A DNA stretch of 64,000 bases from the NCBI GenBank assembly GCA_028751875.1, contig CM054154.1, forward strand, positions 54,385,547 through 54,449,546, read 5' to 3'. Below are positions 59,459-64,000 of the stretch, piece by piece. A model generated the notes under the pieces. It had not been told where the DNA came from, did no database searches, and saw nothing but the letters and a program-made list of their open reading frames with translations. The stretch's first letter is position 1. Each line of letters starts with the position of its first letter. The DNA comes from Rapana venosa (Eukaryota; Mollusca; Gastropoda; Neogastropoda; Muricidae). The translations under genes and the position numbers were made by a program.

Positions 59459-59628
59459 CCTATTTTAACCTATGGAGCAGTAGTTTGGTTTCCTTTTTGT
59501 TTTCATGGGGAGACATATTTCATATTGATAAACTGTTCAAGACATGCTTATCAAATCAATTTTTGCATGAGAATTTTCATTGTAAAATTTTGTAAACAAA
59601 TGCTAGGCGTTCATTAAAAAAAGGCATT
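59459..59628 (+). mobile_element. LINE C-terminal part, left of RTE-A insertion
   Basis: Plus strand: LTYGAVVW-like start, then GDIFHIDKLFKTCLSNQFLH and NARRSLKKGINTT. It is cut at 59,638 by the RTE-A insertion and continues at 62,752. Its head-to-head position against the minus-strand RT fragment suggests both halves come from one LINE with a 5' inversion. Confidence 0.75.
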
Positions 59629-59638
59629 AATACTACCC
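59629..59638. repeat. Target-site duplication, left copy
   Basis: AATACTACCC, repeated at 62,742-62,751 on the far side of the RTE-A insertion. The uninterrupted relative at 32,444-32,453 has AGTACTACCC once. Confidence 0.88.
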
Positions 59639-59652
59639 TCTCTCTCTTCTCT

Positions 59653-61327
59653 TCATCCCTTGGTCGGGACGACCGTTGGGGTACCCGCACGGACGCTGCA
59701 AGTGGACCGCCAAATGGTTCTGTCCTGGGCTGCTTTTAGGAGGTTTGGTACAGTGAGGCCAGTCCACTCCTTGATGTTGGATATCCAGCTTTTGCGTGAT
59801 CGTACCTGCCTCCTTGCTCCTTCCACCATTCCCTGCAGGACTGTCTTTGACAGGCTGTTATGCCTTGTTGTGTGGCCAAACCACTTCAGTTTCCTCCGTT
59901 TGACTGTATCTAGCAATGGTTCCTGTTTGCCAGCCAGTGCCTCGATCTGCTGCCAGACGTAGTCGTAGGTGATGTTCAGGATCCGCCTGAGGCACTTCAT
60001 CTCAAAGGCTTGAATGCGACGTTCTAAATCGGCAGTGAGTGTCCATGCTTCACAGCTGTACAAGGCAATGGATGTGACGAGTGCCTTGTAAGAGTCTGAC
60101 TTAGTGTGGGTTCTGATGTTTTGGTTTCTACCACACTTTCGCCAGCTTAGTCATGGAGGAGGATGCCACAGCAAGTCTGATCTTCACCTCTTGTGTGCTC
60201 GTACCTTCTTTGGTGATGACTGCTCCAAGGTACTTGAAAGTTTCCACCTCTCCTCTAGTGTCTCGCCACTCATCTTGATGCTGGTGGGAGTGGTCGGTGT
60301 GGTACTGTTCACTAGGATCTTGCTCTTTTCTGTGCTGATCTCCATACCATGGGCATTGGCTGATGTTTCCAGTCTGGTGGTGAGATCCTGGAGTTCTTCT
60401 TCACTGCGGCCCATGAGATCAATATCGTCTGCGAATCGAAGATTGCAGACTGGCCTTCCTCCTATTGTGATTGTGGTCTTGAAGTCAAGGAGGGCCTCCT
60501 GCATGATGTTTTCCAGGAACACGTTGAAAATAACGGGGGATAGCGGGCAGCCTTGTCGAACTCCAACTGAGGTCCGGAAGAACTCCCCGATTTCTCCACC
60601 CATGAGGACTGCGCTGTGGGAGCTGTCATACAGCGCCTGGATGACTTGAATCAGGTCCTCGTCGAAGTTATAATCTCTCATGACTTGCCTCAGAGCTTCT
60701 TGCCACACTCGGTCGAAGGCCTTCTTGAAGTCAATGAAGTTGTTGTAGAGCTGTAGTTGATGTTGGAGGTGCTTCTCTATGAGCATTCTGATGTTGAAGA
60801 TCTGCTCAACAGTGCTTCGACCTGGTCTGAATCCTGCCTGTTCTTCTGATAGGATTTCTTCTGCTTGTGGTTTTAGTCTGTTCAAAGCAATGCGTAGCAT
60901 AACTTTGCTTGGATGGCTTATCAGACTGATTGTTCTGTAATTTTGGCACTTCTTCAGGTCTCCTTTCTTTGGAAATGGAACTATGATGGAATGGGTCCAC
61001 TGTTCAGGCCACTCTTTGCTGGTCCAGATGCGTTGGCAGATGATTGTTAGTGCCTTGATCATCTCTGGGCCTCCGTTCTTGATGAGCTCAGCCGGGATGT
61101 TGTCAATCCCTGGTGACTTGCCTCCTTTCAAGGATCTTATTGCTTCTCCTACCTCTTCCTCCAGCGCCTGTGTGCTTTCAGGATCTGATGGTCTGGGATC
61201 TTGCTCGTGAAGTTTGTTCGGATCAGCCTTCAGCTTGTAGTTGTACAGGTCGCTGCAATATTCTGTCGATCTCTTCATGATAGTGGTGCTCTCTGTAAGG
61301 ACTGACCCCTCTTTGTCTTCAATAACG
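59653..61327 (-). pseudogene. RTE-A RT and C-terminal part
   Basis: Minus strand from VIEDKEGSVLTESTT: WTEYCSDLYN-type linker, GGKSPGIDNIPAELIKNGG, QNYRTISLISHPSKVM, EEQAGFRPGRSTVEQ, FIDFKKAFDRVW, GVRQGCPLSPVIFNVF, LRFADDIDLMG, SGETLEE. A 2-base insertion near 60,255 shifts the frame; the C-terminus resumes in 60,063-59,653, where 18 bases (six residues after NITY) are deleted relative to the 36.17-kb copy. Here the Tyr lost in the other copy is intact. RT core motifs are complete. The frameshift and the inversion prevent expression as one protein. Confidence 0.88.
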
Positions 61328-61376
61328 GAGAGGAGATGGGCGCCGCCAAGCAATCCACGCCCACAGAAATGCCAAC

Positions 61377-62738
61377 ATGGACAGTACTGCAAGAAAAGAC
61401 AACATGCCGGATCGGTTGAGGCTCGGAATACCAACAACCGCGCCTTCCATTGGAACGTTCCAGGATGGAGGTGAAAAATATGCGACTGGGACGCAAACAA
61501 CAGCGATCAAACTCCAGGCTGAGAGGACCATCATTGGTACATGGAACATCCGTACCTTGCACACATGCGGGAAACTCCAAGAACTAACCCATGAATTACG
61601 AAGATACGAATGGGACATACTTGGACTGGCCGAAGTCCGTTGGGTGGGATTCGGCGAAACAACCACAGAAGAAGATCACAAACTATGGTATAGTGGCGAC
61701 GACTCCAAACGCCAACATGGAGTAGGATTTCTTGTCAACAAGAAGAGGACTAACAGTGTCATCAGCTGTACCCCAATCTCAAGTAGACTGATCTCCATGC
61801 GTATCGCAGCAAAACCACACAACATGACCATCATACAAGTCTATGCACCAACATCAGACTATGATGATGAAGCAATCGAGCGTTTCTACGAGGATTTGGA
61901 GAGCGCCATCAAATCAACTCCAAAGAAGGACTTTCTCATGATTCAGGGTGACTGGAATGCCAAGATCGGACCTGATGCCTATGACCAATGGCCAGGGACA
62001 ATACGCCGTTTTGGCGTGGACGAAACCAATGATAGAGGTCTCAGACTTTTGGAATTCGCAAGCAGCCACAATCTTACTGTCGCCAACACCCTATTCCCCC
62101 ACAAGACATCAAGAAGAACGACGTGCTCACCAAATGGAAAGATACACAACCAGATTGATTACATCTTGGCCCCCAAACGATTTAATTCAAGCATCAACAA
62201 AGCCCAGACAAGAACTTTCCCTGGTGCTGATATCAGCAGTGACCACGACATGGTACTCATGACCCTACAGATCAAGCTGAAGACCAAGAACCAGAAGAGA
62301 AATCCCCGTTTGCGGTTCAACATGGAAAAGCTGAAGGACCCTGAAGTCGCTGAAATCTGTAAAGCTGAGATAGGGGGCAGATTTTCAGCATTGAATTTCC
62401 TCCAAGATGACATCAACAACCTCACTGAGACCTTCAGCAAGACCATTCAGGAGACAGCACTGGAGATCCTTGGGAAAGAAAGGAAAAAGAAACAACCGTG
62501 GGTTACCAACGATATCCTGGACCTGTGCGATCAACGTAGGGAGCTAAAGCCAGAGAAGAACAAAAACCCAGAAATGGCCGAAGAGTATAGAACAGTCAAC
62601 AGGTCAATCAAGAAGAAAATGACTGAAGCCATGGGGAACTGGATGTCAGAACAATGCTCCAAGGTTGCGAAGGCAATGGCGAAAGGAGACAGCAAGGAGG
62701 CGTACCAGACCATCAAGGTACTAACCAAGTCCCAGTAG
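61377..62738 (+). CDS. RTE-A APE-type endonuclease and linker (453 aa, transposon remnant)
   Basis: Starts with ATG at 61,377. Residues about 45-295 form the endonuclease-exonuclease-phosphatase fold: IIGTWNIRTLHTCGKL (Asn), ILGLAEVRWVGFGE (catalytic Glu), HGVGFLVNKK, IIQVYAPTSDYDDE, MIQGDWNAKIG (Asp, Asn), DRGLRLLEFASSHNL, NQIDYILAP, ISSDHDMVLM (Asp-His end). A Lys/Glu-rich linker follows (LGKERKKKQPWVTNDILDLC) and stops at KVLTKSQ, where Gln is TAG. It is open throughout with all EN residues visible, the best-preserved ORF in the window. It nicks the target for priming. RT is inverted away, so it is not a functional retrotransposon ORF. Database hits called 'craniofacial development protein 2' would be this same EN. 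Confidence 0.85.
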   Translation: MDSTARKDNMPDRLRLGIPTTAPSIGTFQDGGEKYATGTQTTAIKLQAERTIIGTWNIRTLHTCGKLQELTHELRRYEWDILGLAEVRWVGFGETTTEEDHKLWYSGDDSKRQHGVGFLVNKKRTNSVISCTPISSRLISMRIAAKPHNMTIIQVYAPTSDYDDEAIERFYEDLESAIKSTPKKDFLMIQGDWNAKIGPDAYDQWPGTIRRFGVDETNDRGLRLLEFASSHNLTVANTLFPHKTSRRTTCSPNGKIHNQIDYILAPKRFNSSINKAQTRTFPGADISSDHDMVLMTLQIKLKTKNQKRNPRLRFNMEKLKDPEVAEICKAEIGGRFSALNFLQDDINNLTETFSKTIQETALEILGKERKKKQPWVTNDILDLCDQRRELKPEKNKNPEMAEEYRTVNRSIKKKMTEAMGNWMSEQCSKVAKAMAKGDSKEAYQTIKVLTKSQ

Positions 62739-62741
62739 CCA

Positions 62742-62751
62742 AATACTACCC
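62742..62751. repeat. Target-site duplication, right copy
   Basis: AATACTACCC, identical to 59,629-59,638, directly followed by ACTTTGGGT as in the uninterrupted relative at 32,454. Confidence 0.88.
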
Positions 62752-63177
62752 ACTTTGGGTAAATTAGGAAGATTTCCACTGACCCTTAGAATCATACGCC
62801 AGATAATATCTTTTGGATTCATTTGACAGAATCAAAACCAGACTCTTATATTAGAATAGTAATCGATTATTTGTACCAGAAGAATACATAGGATAAATGG
62901 ATCAACACAGTGAAAAATATTCTGTACACGATTGGATTCAAACATGTGGGGAAGAACCAAAGTACTCTTGATGTTCATCCGCTGAGTTATGCTGTTAGAA
63001 GAAAACTTGAGGACATGTATAAAATATTTTGGATCTACCAGAAGAAATAGTTTGCCAACAATACAGAGTGGAACCATATTTAATAAACTATGAAAACAAA
63101 ACCCATAAGACATATTGTAAATTTTGCACAAGCTGTCACAATCTAATGATAGAGAAAGGGAGCAGGGGTCCTCAAAA
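62752..63177 (+). mobile_element. LINE C-terminal part, right of RTE-A insertion
   Basis: Continues the interrupted plus-strand LINE: LGKLGRFPL-type text at 62,752-62,780, RIIRQIISFW-type text, then LYQKNT, DKWINTVKNILYTIGFKHV (about 62,900-62,957), HPLSYAVRRKLEDMYKIFW (62,978-63,034) and a cysteine-bearing HKTYCKFCTSCHNLMIEK (63,105-63,160). It meets the right inverted-repeat arm at about 63,178. Frameshifts are present. Confidence 0.7.
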
Positions 63178-63540
63178 CAGGAAAAACCTGACTCTTTAGT
63201 TGGTGGCTGGAACTTTCACTCCGTAACCTAAATTCCATCTGACTGCTATCTAGGCACCGCGCGGTCAGGGGTCCAAGTCCAGCGTCTCGCGGTGCCAGCA
63301 CACATTCCTTCTTTGCTGTCTATTAGCCACTGGGCGAATTTTTATTTGAAAGGCTTATTTATCATTTGCTGCTGGATTTCCTACCTGATTTTTACAGTAC
63401 TCATACTTTAGTGAACAAAACGTTAATACCTGCTTTACTTGTTTGTGGTGACGGTACACTACTTTGGTTAACTAATTTTAAACAATTTTTTTTACAAACA
63501 TGGTGTCTCCCAAGTGTTTGGGAGTTTGTGTGTTTTCTGT

Positions 63541-63566
63541 GAGTGAGTGAGTGAGTGAGTGAGTGA

Positions 63567-63648
<82 letters not shown>

Positions 63649-63680
63649 GTAAGTAAGTAAGTGAGTAAGTAAGTAAGTCT
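63541..63680. repeat. GAGT, GT and AAGT simple repeats
   Basis: Three adjoining repeat types. The AAGT run is the complement of the TTAC tail in the left arm. Confidence 0.95.
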
Positions 63681-63740
63681 TCAATTTTAAGGTCTTTCCA
63701 CTTAAAGTGATACCAGACAACCCTAAAATAGGAGACTGAA

Positions 63741-63744
<4 letters not shown>

Positions 63745-63829
<85 letters not shown>

Positions 63830-63855
63830 AAGAGAGAGAGGGGGGGGGGGGAAGA
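63745..63855. repeat. GA microsatellite and G run
   Basis: About 50 almost uninterrupted GA units followed by G11-12. The left arm has only a short CT run with a C run. Confidence 0.95.
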
Positions 63856-63932
63856 GATCTACTTTGTGTGAGTTTATGTGGGTAAGTGTGTGTGTGTGTG
63901 TGTGAGTGTGTGTGTGTCCCTGCATGCATGCA

Positions 63933-63970
<38 letters not shown>

Positions 63971-64000
63971 GGGATGTGAGTGTGCCTGGATGCTGGGCGA

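Larger units (their letters stand above)
59639..62741 (-). mobile_element. RTE-A LINE with 5' inversion (twin-primed)
   Basis: The 3' segment (61,327 down to 59,639; RT and C-terminus) is on the minus strand. The 5' segment (61,328-62,741; EN and linker) is on the plus strand, so its internal end faces the outer flank. The segments break at adjacent points of the element: the inverted part ends at GTCCCAGTAGCCAAA, and the forward part starts at CGTTATTGAAGAC. Only about six bases of the 34.8-kb copy are missing between them. Total length of about 3.1 kb suggests a nearly full-length element. The minus-strand tail is GATGAAGAGAAGAGAGAGAG. Confidence 0.9.
63178..63960. repeat. Right arm of large inverted repeat
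   Basis: Reverse complement of 58,485-59,107 with expanded repeats: (GAGT)n and (GT)n at 63,541-63,646, (AAGT)n to 63,679, stem-loop CACTTAAAGTG at 63,699-63,709, and a long (GA)n at 63,745-63,840. The match continues into the last GT-rich sequence (GCGGGGATGTG at 63,968), so the arm may extend past the window. Confidence 0.85.

Noticed and set aside
61377..62738. Host gene similar to 'craniofacial development protein 2'
   Set aside because: That name is commonly attached to RTE/BovB-type endonucleases; here the frame is joined to an inverted RTE RT and flanked by a target-site duplication.

Overview
The window looks like intergenic or intronic DNA from a metazoan, most likely a mollusc and probably a gastropod. 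No protein-coding cellular gene can be supported, apart from one weak candidate exon near 10.4-10.6 kb. Almost everything recognisable is decayed non-LTR retrotransposon (LINE) sequence from at least seven families, two core-sharing SINE families, and long microsatellites (CA/GT, GA/CT, ATG, TAC, GTT). The organism call rests on this repeat mix and on SINE-like cores with a 'TTCGGATGAGACGATAAACC'-type motif, which I associate from memory with molluscan repeats. It was not checked against a database.

Layout. 1-1.6 kb: L2-like LINE 3' half. 2-3.3 kb: SINE pieces and T/G-rich repeats, followed by a 500-N scaffold gap. 4.7-5.2 kb: RTE-like RT scrap. 5.9-8.9 kb: Rex1-like LINE spanning EN, RT and C-terminus. 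9-14.8 kb: microsatellites and SINE tails, part of it in error-rich sequence. 14.9-17.5 kb: I/Ingi-type LINE with RNase H. 17.6-19.7 kb: CR1/Jockey-like LINE. 20.5-23 kb: RTE-X-like LINE with a C-terminal C2H2 finger. 23.7-26.9 kb: a second I-type copy split by an RTE-B insertion. 27-28.3 kb: Rex1-like LINE with a SINE inside it. 28.5-31 kb: a third I-type LINE with another SINE inside it. 31.1-33.2 kb: LINE 3' ends and microsatellites. 33.2-37.7 kb: a minus-strand LINE broken by two RTE insertions. 37.7-39 kb: a LINE fragment with a GAA tail. 38.2-51.6 kb: low-accuracy sequence. 51.6-57.5 kb: a nearly full-length L2-like LINE among inverted L2 fragments. 58.5-63.9 kb: a large inverted repeat enclosing a LINE that carries a 5'-inverted RTE-A element.

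The best-supported observations are these. (1) The RTE-A copy at 59,639-62,741 has the structure expected of twin priming, a 10-bp target-site duplication, and a paralogous empty site at 32.4 kb in the same window. (2) Roughly 47.2-51.6 kb is a homopolymer-rich near-duplicate of 51.6-55.85 kb, most simply an assembly artefact made from unpolished read sequence. (3) LINE families each keep their own 3' microsatellite tail, and two unrelated contexts share a 3' stem-loop tail. I found no evidence of an undescribed biological system. The interest here lies in transposon biology and assembly quality.

These elements do not work together as a pathway. Intact RTE or L2 relatives elsewhere in the genome would have supplied EN and RT for these insertions and for the SINEs.
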